Assembly (NCBI RefSeq): GCF_037026715.1
Contig: NZ_JBANCG010000001.1
Span: 1 to 64,000, forward strand
Direction of reading: 5' to 3'
DNA length: 64,000 nucleotides
Origin: Breoghania sp037026715
GTDB taxonomy: Bacteria > Pseudomonadota > Alphaproteobacteria > Rhizobiales > Stappiaceae
In this document: piece after piece, positions 25,953 through 35,518 of the stretch
Position numbering within the stretch: the first letter of the stretch is position 1
How the letters are laid out: each line of letters opens with the position of its first letter
Program-made: the position numbers and the translations under genes
Notes under the pieces: model-generated
What the model was told of the DNA's origin: nothing
Database searches by the model: none
What the model saw: the letters and a program-made list of their open reading frames with translations, nothing else

Positions 25953-27050
25953 TCATTTGCTCAGGTTTACGCCATAGTCTGCGAGAATGCGGGTGATGCT
26001 CTTGCGGTCCGCATTGCGGATCGTCGTGCCCCTGTGAAACAGCGCCTCCGCCTCCTTGCCGATGGTCAGTTGGTAGTCGCCGAGAACGTTCGCGACCTTA
26101 GCCTTGTAATCGGGATCTTCCGTAATCGCCTTGAGCGCGGCCTCGTAGGTCTCGACGATTTCATCGGGCGTGTCCTTGGGGACGAACACCATCTTCTGCG
26201 CCAGAAACTCGGTGGTGAAGATGGACATGTAGGTGTCGTATTCGGGGCCAGAGGGAGGCTTGCCTCTCAGCGTCTCATAGACCTCATCGAAATTAGGTAG
26301 ATCAGGGAATGTGGGGTCGCGTTCAAGTTTGCCGTCCTTGCCCAGGACACCCCAAGAGAAGAGGGGAACCGCTGTTCCGCTTTCGACCATCGGCCGGACG
26401 CCTTTGAGAAAGGCGGGGGTCGTCTGGTAGTCGATGTTCACGTCGCCGCGCTCGAAGGCGAGGCGACCATCGGCGCGGGCGCGATAGCCGAAGACATGCT
26501 CCACTTTCAGCCCCAACAGCCTGAACGCCAGCAAGGGGATCAGATCAAGCGACGTCGCGCCCTGATTGGCATAGATCAGTCGCTTGTTAGCGAGTTTGGC
26601 AATGTCGGAGGGGCCATGGATTCCAAGCTTTGGCGTGGTGTAGACGACGCCGCCCGTCGGCATCACCATGATGATGCGCCAGTCCTTGTAGTCGTATTTC
26701 ACCCGCGGGTCGCCGAGCAGGAATGGCAGCTGGGTGGAGCCGGTAGTGATCAGCAGGTGCAGTCCGTCGGACTTTGCGTGCGAGGCGAACTGGTTGGCGC
26801 CACGGATCGAACCGCCTCCGGGCTGGTACGAAATCGAGATGGCGGGGTGTCCCGGCAGGTGCTTTGTCAGGAAAGGTGCAAGGAACTGGGCGATCCGGCC
26901 CGAGCCGCCGCCAGGGGAGTTGGGGACGGTCCATATGATCGTCTTTCCCGCAAAGCTGGTTTCGGCCCGCGCACCGGCGCTGGTGCCAAACAGCGTCACA
27001 ATGGCTGCGAGCGCAAGTGTCGCAAGCCGCATACCATTTGTGGCATTCAC
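25953..27050 (-). CDS. Second TctC-like periplasmic binding protein
   Basis: A 365-residue binding protein related to the Bug/TctC family. It has a signal peptide near residues 8-28 (ending SAGARA), then a mature part with IIWTVPNSPGGGSGRIAQFL, the counterpart of the carboxylate loop. It is distinctly different from the tctC product and longer. The GTG at 27050, preceded by GGGGAGG, was chosen; the open frame continues upstream to 27344 but lacks support. It is divergent from tctD and lies apart from the permease genes. A role as the ligand-sensing partner of the TctE kinase is possible. Confidence 0.82.
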   Translation of the reverse strand: MNATNGMRLATLALAAIVTLFGTSAGARAETSFAGKTIIWTVPNSPGGGSGRIAQFLAPFLTKHLPGHPAISISYQPGGGSIRGANQFASHAKSDGLHLLITTGSTQLPFLLGDPRVKYDYKDWRIIMVMPTGGVVYTTPKLGIHGPSDIAKLANKRLIYANQGATSLDLIPLLAFRLLGLKVEHVFGYRARADGRLAFERGDVNIDYQTTPAFLKGVRPMVESGTAVPLFSWGVLGKDGKLERDPTFPDLPNFDEVYETLRGKPPSGPEYDTYMSIFTTEFLAQKMVFVPKDTPDEIVETYEAALKAITEDPDYKAKVANVLGDYQLTIGKEAEALFHRGTTIRNADRKSITRILADYGVNLSK

Positions 27051-27118
27051 AGTGTTGGCCTCCCCAGACTGGCTTATCATTGTCGCATATGGATGGATAA
27101 CACTGGAACATGAATTGC

Positions 27119-27150
27119 CGATACCCGCCTGTGGCGGTTCGGCGGTATCG
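27119..27150 (+). promoter_or_regulatory. Inverted repeat in the tctD leader
   Basis: CGATACC (27119-27125) pairs with GGTATCG (27144-27150), and an inner CGCC-TGT-GGCG hairpin (27126-27136) sits inside. It ends 36 bases before the tctD start, in the 136-bp divergent region shared with the second binding-protein gene. It may be an autoregulatory site. Confidence 0.4.
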
Positions 27151-27186
27151 TCCGGCCTGTTTTCTTGTGAGTTACGGGACAAGTGC

Positions 27187-27858
27187 ATGCGTATCGCGAT
27201 ACTTGAGGACAACGAGATTCTCGCCAGAGCCATTCGAAGCGCACTTGAAGATCTTGGCTTCGGTGTCGACTGGATCGAAGATGGTCTGTCCGGCGAGGCT
27301 TTCCTCAGGGATGCCGATGCCGACGTTGCCATCATAGACATCAACCTTCCCGGTCAGAACGGCTTCGAGGTGATCCGCGCGTTGCGCAGAGCAGGCTGGT
27401 CGACGCCCATCCTCATCCTCACGGCACGTGGAAAGACCTCGGAGCGTGTTCAGGGGCTGGAACTTGGCGCTGACGACTATTTGGTCAAACCGTTTGAAAT
27501 GGCGGAACTGGTGGCGCGCCTGCGCGCGCTCGCCCGCCGCAGGCCGGTGCTGCGCAGCGAGTGGGAGGAACTGGGCGGGCTGAAGTTCAACCGGGGGCGC
27601 CGGGAGCTGTTCCACCTCGGTAAGGTGATCGAGCTTCCCAGGCGCGAACTCGCCCTTTTCGAATGCCTTCTCGAGCATCGCGGCCGCATCGTCTCGCGTA
27701 CGCTCATATCGGACACCCTTTATGGAACGGGCGCGGAGATCGAGGACAACGCGATCGATCTTCTGATCTCCCGTCTGCGGCGCAAGATCGATGGGACGGG
27801 CGTCGCGATCAGGACGGCGCGCGGGCTCGGCTACATGCTGGATGGGGAACGCGCTTGA
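27187..27858 (+). CDS. tctD: TctD-like response regulator (OmpR family)
   Basis: A 223-residue response regulator. The receiver has its phosphorylatable Asp51 in AIIDINLPG and Lys101 in YLVKPFE; the acidic pair is at residues 7-8. The C-terminal winged-helix domain includes ELPRRELALFECLLEHRGRI and ends in the wing RTARGLGYML. It overlaps the kinase gene by four bases (TTGA). Control of the neighbouring tct transporter is inferred from position and family. Confidence 0.92.
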   Translation: MRIAILEDNEILARAIRSALEDLGFGVDWIEDGLSGEAFLRDADADVAIIDINLPGQNGFEVIRALRRAGWSTPILILTARGKTSERVQGLELGADDYLVKPFEMAELVARLRALARRRPVLRSEWEELGGLKFNRGRRELFHLGKVIELPRRELALFECLLEHRGRIVSRTLISDTLYGTGAEIEDNAIDLLISRLRRKIDGTGVAIRTARGLGYMLDGERA

Positions 27859-29225
27859 ATACGGGCTCGCTCAAGAACCGGTTGTTCGTTTTCATCGTCG
27901 TTCCGCTCTTCGCCGCCGCGTGCGTGGCATCGGTCGCCCGCTACAGCCAGTTCACGAAACTTTCGCGCGATCTTTACGACAACACCCTCTACACGATCGC
28001 GCTCACCATTTCGCGTGACGTAACCACGAACGAGGGGGATCTGCTGACGCGGGCCGTGCTCAATGCCCTGGTGGAAACGTTGGGCGATCAGATCTTCTAC
28101 CGGATCACCGGTCCCGGCGGGGCCTATGTGACCGGCATGTCCGATGCACCCAATGTGCCGAATGCCGGCGCGAAGCCTCCCGGCGAACCCGTCTACTTTG
28201 ATGCCGTCTATCACGGTCAGCCCGTTCGCGGGCTGTTCATGACAGAGGTCGTCACCGACCGTCCGATGAGTGGCACGGTGACTGTCGAGGTGTGGCAGAC
28301 CATCCGGCAGCGCCAGGAGCTCAGTCTGAGCCTGCTTGGTCAAACGGCCGTCTATTTTGGCGGGTTGCTCGCCGTTGCCGGGCTGCTTGTCTGGTTCGGC
28401 ATTCGAAACGGCCTGAAACCGCTCAAGGATCTGGAGGCGGCGCTCGTGTCGCGTACCGCGAACGACCTGCGTCCGATCGAGCAGGTGGTGCCGCGGGAAA
28501 TCGGAGCACTCGTGGCTGCGATGAATTCGCTGTTCGAGCGGCTCAGGAGGGCGTTCGAAATCCGCGATGCCTTCATTTCAGATGCTGCGCACCAGGTCCG
28601 CACGCCCATCGCCGGAATTCAGGCGCAAGCAGAGGCGGCACTGACCGCGAGGGATGAGACGGCGTTGAGGGCTCGGGTGGAGGAGGTCGCGGTCGCCGCC
28701 AGGCGCGCCGGACGGTTGACCAATCAGTTGCTCTCGATGGAACGGGTGCGCGGGCGCGACCTGAAGGGGCTGGCGGTTCGCTTCGATCTGGAGGCCACGG
28801 TTCAGGAGGTCACCCGCCATTTCGCCGAACGTGTTCTGCCGAAAGGCATCGAGATCAACTATCAGCTTCGCGGAGAGCCGCGAAGCTTTGCAGGAGATCC
28901 GGTTCTGTTGGGTGAAATGCTTCTCAACCTGCTCGAGAATGCCGAGCGATATGGTATCGCGGTGCAGCCCGTTATCGACGTGATCCTCACTTTCGCGGCG
29001 GAGCATGTCGAGCTGGACGTGCGTGACAACGGTCCCGGCATTCCTCCCGCCTCAAGGGAACGGGTCTTTGACCGCTTTTATCGTGTGGCTCCGGAGGGCG
29101 CGATTGGCTGCGGCCTCGGACTGTCGATCGTGCGTGACATTGCCCAACTGCATCACGGAGATGCGCAGGTGATGGCCACGGAGGCCGGCTGTCATGTCCG
29201 GGTCGTCCTTGTCGGCAGTTCCTGA
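27855..29225 (+). CDS. tctE: TctE-like sensor histidine kinase
   Basis: A 456-residue membrane kinase. Transmembrane segments lie near residues 9-27 and 160-182, with a periplasmic sensor domain between them. A HAMP-like linker follows, then the H-box with His246 (SDAAHQVRTPI). The ATPase domain has LLNLLENAERYG, DNGPGIP and GLGLSIV. The TTG at 27855 overlaps the tctD stop. The sensor domain probably detects a carboxylate or a liganded binding protein, as described for the Bordetella BctC/BctE pair. Confidence 0.9.
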   Translation: MNTGSLKNRLFVFIVVPLFAAACVASVARYSQFTKLSRDLYDNTLYTIALTISRDVTTNEGDLLTRAVLNALVETLGDQIFYRITGPGGAYVTGMSDAPNVPNAGAKPPGEPVYFDAVYHGQPVRGLFMTEVVTDRPMSGTVTVEVWQTIRQRQELSLSLLGQTAVYFGGLLAVAGLLVWFGIRNGLKPLKDLEAALVSRTANDLRPIEQVVPREIGALVAAMNSLFERLRRAFEIRDAFISDAAHQVRTPIAGIQAQAEAALTARDETALRARVEEVAVAARRAGRLTNQLLSMERVRGRDLKGLAVRFDLEATVQEVTRHFAERVLPKGIEINYQLRGEPRSFAGDPVLLGEMLLNLLENAERYGIAVQPVIDVILTFAAEHVELDVRDNGPGIPPASRERVFDRFYRVAPEGAIGCGLGLSIVRDIAQLHHGDAQVMATEAGCHVRVVLVGSS

Positions 29226-29290
29226 CGCCATCGGGTTGGCGCCGCTTTGGCCCACATTTTCTTCACGATGCGGTCCAAAGTCGGACAGAT

Positions 29291-29332
29291 GAGCTCCGCC
29301 GGATACTTGCCTGGCGGAGCTCCTGCGCTTTT
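29291..29332. terminator. Hairpin between tctE and the convergent SDR gene
   Basis: GAGCTCCGCC (29291-29300) and GGCGGAGCTC (29313-29322) form a perfect 10-bp stem around a 12-base loop, followed within eight bases by TTTT. It lies in the gap between convergent genes and probably ends tctE transcription. Confidence 0.6.
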
Positions 29333-29428
29333 CGGTGTCGCCGGTTCAACAAAGCGTGGCTGAACTGCCGGCCGATCGGCTGGTTGCGGATGCCGTTGGC
29401 ATCGAAGCCGATCGAACAGTCCTGCGCC

Positions 29429-30163
29429 TCAGATGACCAGCCCGCCATCAACCTTCAGCAACTGGCCGGTGATGAAACGGGCGCGATCGCTGGCCAGAAA
29501 AAGAACGGCCTGAGCGATGTCTTCCGCCTCGCCCATGTGGCCGAGCGGGGTCTTGCTTTCCATGTAGGCGATGACCTTCTCCGGCAGGTCCTTGGTCATC
29601 GGAGTTCTGATGAAACCCGGGGCAACGCAGTTGGCGCGAACCTGGGCGCCCTTTCGGGTGAATTCCTTGGCCCAGCTCTTGGTCATGGCGATCACGCCGG
29701 CCTTGGTTGCGGCATAGTTGGTCTGGCCGATGTTGCCGTCCGTGCCGACGACGGAAGACATGGTGACGATGGAGCCGGCACCGTTCTCGATCATGACCGG
29801 GGAGACGTACTGTGTCATGTTGAACACGCCCTTCAAGTTCACATCGAGCACCATGTCCCAATCCTGCTCGCTCATCTTCGCGAGCAGATTGTCTCGGGTG
29901 ATGCCGGCATTGTTCACCAGGACGTCGATCCGTCCGAACCGGTCTTTGACACCGGAAACGAAATCTGAAATCGCATCACGATCACATACGTTGAGCTCAA
30001 TAGATTCCACGTTTGCGAACTTGTCTTTGTAATCGGCCATGGCGTCCAGCTTCATGTCGCAAGCGAATACCTTTGCAGCACCTTCGGTTGCAAATTCTTC
30101 TACTATACAACGGCCGATGCCCTGGGCGCCGCCGGTTACGATGCAGATTTTGTCCTTGAGCAT
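29429..30163 (-). CDS. 3-oxoacyl-CoA/ACP reductase, FabG/PhaB-like SDR
   Basis: A 244-residue short-chain dehydrogenase with TGGAQGIG near residue 9, NNAGITRDNLL near 87, and YAATKAGV near 151. It ends in a GGLVI-type tail. These are typical of FabG and acetoacetyl-CoA reductases, which reduce 3-oxoacyl to (R)-3-hydroxyacyl thioesters. ATG 30163 was chosen because the family N-terminus starts there; the frame to 30235 is an extension. It is divergent from the LysR gene of the acyl-CoA block. Here it could also run as a 3-hydroxybutyryl-CoA dehydrogenase. Confidence 0.85.
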   Translation of the reverse strand: MLKDKICIVTGGAQGIGRCIVEEFATEGAAKVFACDMKLDAMADYKDKFANVESIELNVCDRDAISDFVSGVKDRFGRIDVLVNNAGITRDNLLAKMSEQDWDMVLDVNLKGVFNMTQYVSPVMIENGAGSIVTMSSVVGTDGNIGQTNYAATKAGVIAMTKSWAKEFTRKGAQVRANCVAPGFIRTPMTKDLPEKVIAYMESKTPLGHMGEAEDIAQAVLFLASDRARFITGQLLKVDGGLVI

Positions 30164-30456
30164 GATTAAGTCTTCTATTCTTGCTGTTGCTGGTGGGTAT
30201 ACGTGCACACATGCCGCAGGTCGAATTATTGACATGAAAGGGGGCAGGGTGGTTATAGGCGGTTCAACAAAACACTAATGACGAAATGGGATTGGCCCTC
30301 GGATGCAATCCGGCTCCCCGGGGGAATTGTTCCTGATGGCCATGCCGAGCTCCGTACCCTGCCTTAGCCCCACCGCCCGCGCTCACCCTTTTCGGATAGT
30401 GGTCCTGACCGTTCAGGACTTTCATCGGCCCACTCGCCCGAAAGGGAGATGTCACA
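30164..30456. other. Divergent control region of the acyl-CoA block
   Basis: This 293-bp gap lies between the reductase gene and lysR. It contains no convincing gene. LysR-type regulators usually bind such divergent regions at T-N11-A sites, but several weak candidates exist here and none stands out. Confidence 0.4.
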
Positions 30457-31368
30457 ATGCTCGACAAGATGGTCTATTTTCTCAATGTGGTGCGTACCGG
30501 TTCTTTTTCCGACGCCGCGCGCCTTTATGGCATTTCCCCCAGCGCGGGCAGCCGGTGGATCATCGAGCTTGAGGAGAAGCTGGGCGTAAGCCTGCTCAAG
30601 CGGTCGACCCGCAAGGTGGTTGCGACCGAGCCCGGCCAGCATCTCTACGACCGGTTCAATAATGTTAACGCAGAGATCGAGGATATCTTCTCGGAGCTGC
30701 AACGCTTTGGACAGGAAGAGCGCGGCACGATCGTCATCGCTTCGACCCCGCTGTTTGCCAAACGGTTCTTGTGCCGCATCGTCGGAGAGTATCTGCTTGC
30801 CCATCCGCAGGTAAATTTCCGTGTGATCGAGACGGCGTATGATGTCGACATGGTCGAAAAGGTGGATTTCGTCATTCGCGCGAAGGCGACCTATGACGGG
30901 TTCCAGGAGAAGGACAGCCTTCTGATACGCCGGTCTTTGCTGCGCTATCCGCTGGTGGCCTGCTGTTCCCCGGAGTATGCCAGCCGTTACGGCATGCCGG
31001 TCGTGCCGCAGGATCTCAGCCGCCACAACTGTCTGTTTGCCAGCACGCTGGTGGGGGGCAACAAGTGGGTGTTTCATGCGGATGGCGAATACTCGGCGGT
31101 GAGCATCGCGCAGACGGTCGAGGTCGAGGACAGCGAGTTTATCAAGGAAGTGGCGCTGAAAGGCGGCGGGGTGGCCTACCTGCCGCTCAACATCCTGCGT
31201 CAGGAACTGGCGGACGGGCGTTTGATCGCCATTCTCAGTGACTATCTCGATGCTGAATTCGAGCTCAATCTCTACTATCGCCGGCGGCGCCAGATGCCTC
31301 TGCCATGCTCCAATTTCAAGGACTTTCTGATCCGTCGGACCCGCGAACTCGATCAGGAAGGTATCTGA
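30457..31368 (+). CDS. LysR-family transcriptional regulator
   Basis: A 303-residue LysR regulator. The N-terminal helix-turn-helix covers FLNVVRTGSFSDAARLYGIS and continues through SRWIIELEEKLGVSLLKRST. The effector domain starts near residue 90. GAAAGGGAGATGTCACA precedes the ATG. It sits between the divergent reductase and the CoA-transferase gene, so it likely controls both sides of the acyl-CoA block. The inducer is unknown, perhaps a short-chain acid or its CoA ester. Confidence 0.9.
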   Translation: MLDKMVYFLNVVRTGSFSDAARLYGISPSAGSRWIIELEEKLGVSLLKRSTRKVVATEPGQHLYDRFNNVNAEIEDIFSELQRFGQEERGTIVIASTPLFAKRFLCRIVGEYLLAHPQVNFRVIETAYDVDMVEKVDFVIRAKATYDGFQEKDSLLIRRSLLRYPLVACCSPEYASRYGMPVVPQDLSRHNCLFASTLVGGNKWVFHADGEYSAVSIAQTVEVEDSEFIKEVALKGGGVAYLPLNILRQELADGRLIAILSDYLDAEFELNLYYRRRRQMPLPCSNFKDFLIRRTRELDQEGI

Positions 31369-31396
31369 GGGCCAGTGCAAGCATTGTTGTTGTCGT

Positions 31397-31410
31397 GGGA
31401 TAATTGTCCC
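31397..31410. promoter_or_regulatory. Near-palindrome upstream of the CoA-transferase
   Basis: GGGATAATTGTCCC is a 14-bp near-perfect dyad with one mismatched pair, in the 166-bp gap between lysR and the CoA-transferase gene. It is a plausible operator for the LysR protein or another regulator. Confidence 0.4.
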
Positions 31411-31534
31411 GTTTGCGGAATTCTCTTTTGGATGATTGGCTGTTTCCTCGTCTGACGAAGGTACCTAGCATTGCAATGAAAATGGCGGGGCGCTGGTAGA
31501 ATAAACAGTTCGCCCATTACTAAGTGGCCGTGCA

Positions 31535-33103
31535 ATGCAAGTAAAAATATTGACGCCGGAACAGGCTGCCGATCTTCTTGCGGATAATGATCGCGTTATC
31601 CTTGGAGGCTTCATCGGAGCCGTAGTCCCGGAGACGGTTGAAGTCGCGATCAAGGATCGCTTTCTTAGAACGGGTTCTCCTAAGAATCTTGATTTGTATT
31701 TCACGGCGGGACAGGGCGACGGCAAGGACAGGGCGAACAATCATTTTGCCCATCCCGGTCTCGTTCGGCGTGCGATCGGCGGACACTGGGGGCTTATCCC
31801 GAAACTGCAGGAACTGGCTGTCCGCGAGGAAATTGAGGCTTACAATTTCCCGCAAGGCGTGATCGCCCACATGATCCGCGACAGTGCTGCAGGCAAGCCT
31901 GGCACGTTAACCCATGTCGGCCTTGGCACCTTTGTCGATCCTCGCATCGAGGGTGGCAAGATCAACTCGGTCACCAGAGAAGATCTGGTGTCTGTGGTGA
32001 AGATCGCGGGTGAGGAATATCTCTTCTACAACCGGATCGATGCCAACGTGGCGCTATTGCGCGGAACCACCGCCGATACGCATGGCAATATCACGATGGA
32101 GGATGAATGCCTCATCCTCGAGAATCTGGCCGCTGCCCAGTTGGTGACCAACATGGGCGGCAAGGTCATCGTGCAGGTCAAGAGGGTCGTCGAACACGGC
32201 GAGCTCGACCCGCAGAAGGTGCGCATCCCGGGCATTCTGGTGGATGCTGTGGTCATTGCTGATGGCGAGGATCACATGCAGACCTTCTCCGAACTCTACA
32301 ATCCTGCCTATTGCGGGCGGGGCAAACGCAGTTTCAAGGCGCCCATTGCCCGAAAGCTCGACGCCAGGAAGATCATCGCCCGCCGGGCCGCGCTCGAATT
32401 GCGCGAGGGGGCCGTGCTCAATTACGGGATTGGCGTGCCGGAGGGGATCGCCGAGGTAACCGACGAGGAAGGCGTGACCAGCCGGATGATTGCCACGGTC
32501 GAACCGGGGGCAGTCGGTGGCACTCCTGCAGGCGGGTTGAGCTTCGGCGCTTCGGCCTTTCCCGATGCGATCATCACCCAGGACCAGATGTTCGACTTCT
32601 ATGACGGGGGCGGTGTCGATCTGGCCTTCCTGGGGCTGGCTGAAGCAGATGAGAAGGGCAATATCAATGTGTCCCGGTTTGGACCGAAGATTGCCGGCTG
32701 CGGTGGCTTTATCAACATCACCCAGAATGCCAAGGAAGTCTTCTTCTGCGGAACCTTTACGGCTGCGGGCCTGAAACTCGAAATCGGGGGTGGTAAACTT
32801 GCCATTATTCAGGAAGGCAAGATCCGCAAGTTCCTATCTTGCGTTCAGCAGATCACGTTTTCTGGAGATCGCGCCCGTCAAACGGGAAAGCCGGTGATCT
32901 ACATTACCGAGCGGGCCGTGTTCCGATTGGCCGAGACGGGTCTCGAACTCATCGAAATCGCTCCGGGAGTGGATCTGCACAAGGATGTGCTCGGGCAGAT
33001 GGAGTTTGCCCCGCAAGTCAGTCCTACACTCACTGAAATGGATGCCCGCTTGTTCCGCGACGAGCCTCTGGAACTGGTGCTGCGCCCCGCGGTCGGCAGC
33101 TGA
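31535..33103 (+). CDS. Short-chain acyl-CoA:acid CoA-transferase (Pct/YdiF type)
   Basis: A 522-residue family I CoA-transferase with both alpha and beta domains in one chain, as in propionate CoA-transferase and YdiF. The catalytic glutamate is Glu323 in TVEPGAVGG, close to Glu324 of the Clostridium propionicum enzyme. The oxyanion-side GGFIGAVVPE is near residue 24. It would swap CoA between short-chain acids such as acetate, butyrate, 3-hydroxybutyrate or acetoacetate. It leads a run of genes for acyl-CoA chemistry downstream of lysR. The exact acid pair is unknown. Confidence 0.9.
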   Translation: MQVKILTPEQAADLLADNDRVILGGFIGAVVPETVEVAIKDRFLRTGSPKNLDLYFTAGQGDGKDRANNHFAHPGLVRRAIGGHWGLIPKLQELAVREEIEAYNFPQGVIAHMIRDSAAGKPGTLTHVGLGTFVDPRIEGGKINSVTREDLVSVVKIAGEEYLFYNRIDANVALLRGTTADTHGNITMEDECLILENLAAAQLVTNMGGKVIVQVKRVVEHGELDPQKVRIPGILVDAVVIADGEDHMQTFSELYNPAYCGRGKRSFKAPIARKLDARKIIARRAALELREGAVLNYGIGVPEGIAEVTDEEGVTSRMIATVEPGAVGGTPAGGLSFGASAFPDAIITQDQMFDFYDGGGVDLAFLGLAEADEKGNINVSRFGPKIAGCGGFINITQNAKEVFFCGTFTAAGLKLEIGGGKLAIIQEGKIRKFLSCVQQITFSGDRARQTGKPVIYITERAVFRLAETGLELIEIAPGVDLHKDVLGQMEFAPQVSPTLTEMDARLFRDEPLELVLRPAVGS

Positions 33104-33195
33104 AGCTTCTCACTGTAGAGGCATCGTCTTCCCCAATGCTCCGGCGGGGGAGTGATATTCCCGATATTCAATCAATGACGATTGGCGAGGTTCCA

Positions 33196-33615
33196 ATGAG
33201 TTACACGTTGGAAGAACTGCAGATTGGCCAGAAGGCGTGGTTTGAGAAAACCATCGGCGAAGCGGATATTGGGCTGTTCTGCGGTATAAGCGGTGACATA
33301 AATCCTGTCCATGTCAGTAATATCGCGGCCGAAAACAGTATTTTCGGCAAGCGGGTTGCACATGGAATTCTTGTCGCCGGTCTGACATCCGCAGTGCTGG
33401 GCATGCAGTTGCCCGGACCGGGAACCATCTACCTGGGACAGGAGCTGCGGTTCGTTGCCCCCGTCTATATTGGCGATACGGTGCGCGCTGAAGTCGAGGT
33501 GGCCGAGATCAACAAGCAAAAGAAAATCGTACGCCTGAAGACGACAAGCAAAAATCAGGATGGAAAGGTCGTTATCGAAGGAATGGCGACCGTTCGTCCA
33601 CCGGTTAATTCGTAA
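33196..33615 (+). CDS. phaJ: MaoC-family (R)-specific enoyl-CoA hydratase
   Basis: A 139-residue hot-dog-fold hydratase. The catalytic dyad Asp34 and His39 lies in SGDINPVHV, matching Asp31/His36 of Aeromonas PhaJ. VAHGILVAGL follows. It would interconvert crotonyl-CoA and (R)-3-hydroxybutyryl-CoA. ATG 33196 was chosen for its GAGG and family N-terminus; an in-frame ATG lies upstream at 33136. It is the second gene after the CoA-transferase, with a 92-base gap. Confidence 0.88.
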   Translation: MSYTLEELQIGQKAWFEKTIGEADIGLFCGISGDINPVHVSNIAAENSIFGKRVAHGILVAGLTSAVLGMQLPGPGTIYLGQELRFVAPVYIGDTVRAEVEVAEINKQKKIVRLKTTSKNQDGKVVIEGMATVRPPVNS

Positions 33616-33774
33616 CGCCAATCACGAGCAGATCGGGACGATCTGCTCGAAGAGTAAAGCGACCAGGCATCAAGCTGGAGAGGCCTTGTCGAGCAAGACG
33701 TCGCGCTTGGTCGAAACGCGCTCGGATATCTCGTCTCCCGAGAGGGCAAACAGCTCCTCAAATCAGAGCAGATC

Positions 33775-34971
33775 ATGATTATAGAACCCATCATCAAGGG
33801 GCAGGTCGCCAAGTCCTGCCATCCCGTCGGCTGCGGCAAGGCGGTCAAGGACCAGATCAACTATGTTCGTCAGGCCAAACAGATTGCGAGGGGGCCGAAG
33901 AAGGTTCTCGTACTCGGCGCATCTTCGGGCTTCGGCTTGGCTTCCCGTATCTCCTTGGCTTTCGGCGGTGCGCGCGCCGATAGCATCGGTGTCGCTTTTG
34001 AACGCGGGCCCTCGGAAAACGGTGTCGGAACCGCAGGTTGGTACAACCTGATCAACTTCGCCCGGCAGGCCGAGCAGGAGGGCCTGATTGCCAAGAATTT
34101 CGTCGGCGATGCGTTTGGGGAGGAGATGCGTCGCGAGGTCGTTGACTATATCAAGGCCGAATTCGGTGGCAGCGTCGACCTTGTAATCTACTCTCTTGCA
34201 ACGGGTGTCCGGCCGGATCCTGAAACTGGCGAGAAGATCCGATCTTCGATCAAGACGGTCGGGGAGCCACTTAAAGGCTATACTGTCAATCTCGAGCAGG
34301 ATTGCCTTGAGGAGGCGACGCTCGAGCCCGCGACCGAAAAAGAGATTCACGACACCGTCAAGGTGATGGGGGGAGAGGATTGGGAAGAGTGGATTTCCTT
34401 CCTGATGGAAGAAGGCGTCCTTGGCGAGGGCTGCCAGACGTTTGCCTATTCCTATATCGGGTCAGAGATTACGTATCGTATCTACCATGAAGGAACCTTG
34501 GGCCAGGCAAAGCAACATTTGCACTCAACGGCCGACAGGCTTGATGCAAGGATGAAGTCCTTTGGCGGGCAGGCCCATGTGGCTGTCTGCAAGGCGCTGG
34601 TGACCAAGGCCAGTGTCTTTATTCCGGCCTTCTCGCCGTACATCCTGGCACTGTTCAAGGTGATGAAAGAGATGGGGTTGCATGAGGGGTGCATCGAGCA
34701 GATGCAGCGGCTCTATGCTGATCGCGTTTACAATGAAAACGGTATCGTCGAAACCGATGACAGCCGGCTGGTGCGCGTCGACGACTGGGAGCTGCGTGCC
34801 GATGTTCAGGAAAAAGTTCGCTCGATCATTGATCGGATGACGCCGGAAAATTTCCGCGAGCTGGGCGATTACGAAGGCTACAAGACGGAATTTCTCAAGC
34901 TCAACGGTTTTTTCCTCGAAGGGGTCGACTACGATGAGGATCTGGATTTGGCAGACCTTTCCTCCAATTAG
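33775..34971 (+). CDS. fabV: trans-2-Enoyl-CoA/ACP reductase
   Basis: A 398-residue single-chain enoyl reductase of the FabV/TER family, at full length. It opens MIIEPIIKGQVAKSCHPVG. The NADH-binding site is VLVLGASSGFGLASRI near residue 44, and AFERG near 74 has the acidic residue that favours NADH. The catalytic Tyr237 and Lys246 show the Y-X8-K spacing typical of TER. It reduces crotonyl-CoA to butyryl-CoA essentially irreversibly. A house-keeping role in fatty acid synthesis is possible, but its neighbours argue for butyryl-CoA formation. Confidence 0.92.
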   Translation: MIIEPIIKGQVAKSCHPVGCGKAVKDQINYVRQAKQIARGPKKVLVLGASSGFGLASRISLAFGGARADSIGVAFERGPSENGVGTAGWYNLINFARQAEQEGLIAKNFVGDAFGEEMRREVVDYIKAEFGGSVDLVIYSLATGVRPDPETGEKIRSSIKTVGEPLKGYTVNLEQDCLEEATLEPATEKEIHDTVKVMGGEDWEEWISFLMEEGVLGEGCQTFAYSYIGSEITYRIYHEGTLGQAKQHLHSTADRLDARMKSFGGQAHVAVCKALVTKASVFIPAFSPYILALFKVMKEMGLHEGCIEQMQRLYADRVYNENGIVETDDSRLVRVDDWELRADVQEKVRSIIDRMTPENFRELGDYEGYKTEFLKLNGFFLEGVDYDEDLDLADLSSN

Positions 34972-35000
34972 TTCGTCAAATCCCTTTGCGTGACCCGGGC

Positions 35001-35040
35001 CAAGGAAGCCCTCGCCTTTGGTGTTGTATCGGCTTCCTTG
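35001..35040. terminator. Inverted repeat after fabV
   Basis: CAAGGAAGCC (35001-35010) and GGCTTCCTTG (35031-35040) are a perfect 10-bp dyad with a 20-base loop, starting 29 bases after the fabV stop. No T-run follows, so it may be a 3'-end stabiliser or a weak terminator. Confidence 0.45.
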
Positions 35041-35254
35041 CATCCGTGTGCGGAGCCTTGGCTGTCTGGTTGTATGCGCCTGCCGTAGGCTGGTCTTGCA
35101 GCGAAGCGCCCCAGCCGACTGCCGATGCCACGTCGTGGGCAGTCTGGAGCGTGAGACTGCGGGTCAGCTCACGGAACCATCTGTAGTCCCCGAACGCACG
35201 GGATATTGCATCGCACCGTTAGCCTCGTGGAAAAGGCCCCCGCGAGGGCGTCCG

Positions 35255-35270
35255 CGCTGCCCGGGCAGCG
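35255..35270. repeat. 16-bp perfect palindrome
   Basis: CGCTGCCCGGGCAGCG reads the same on both strands, with no spacer. It lies about 300 bp before the MFS gene and is a candidate operator for a dimeric regulator. Confidence 0.5.
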
Positions 35271-35518
35271 ATATCATGGGGGCAGCCGATCCGGATCCAG
35301 TTCGGCTCGTCGTGCTGTCAGCGCTTTGCTTCCGTGGTGATTTGGGCCCGCTGTCCGCGATTTTTCCTCTATTGAACATGGGGGGATCTAGGCTTGACCT
35401 GGATTACAGCTAAGGTCCATAAGCCGATTCCAAGGAAAGATTCCGATGATTTTTGTATTTCTGTCAATTCTTCTTCCCGGAAACGGGAAAATGGAAGGGC
35501 TTCAAATCATATAAGAAT

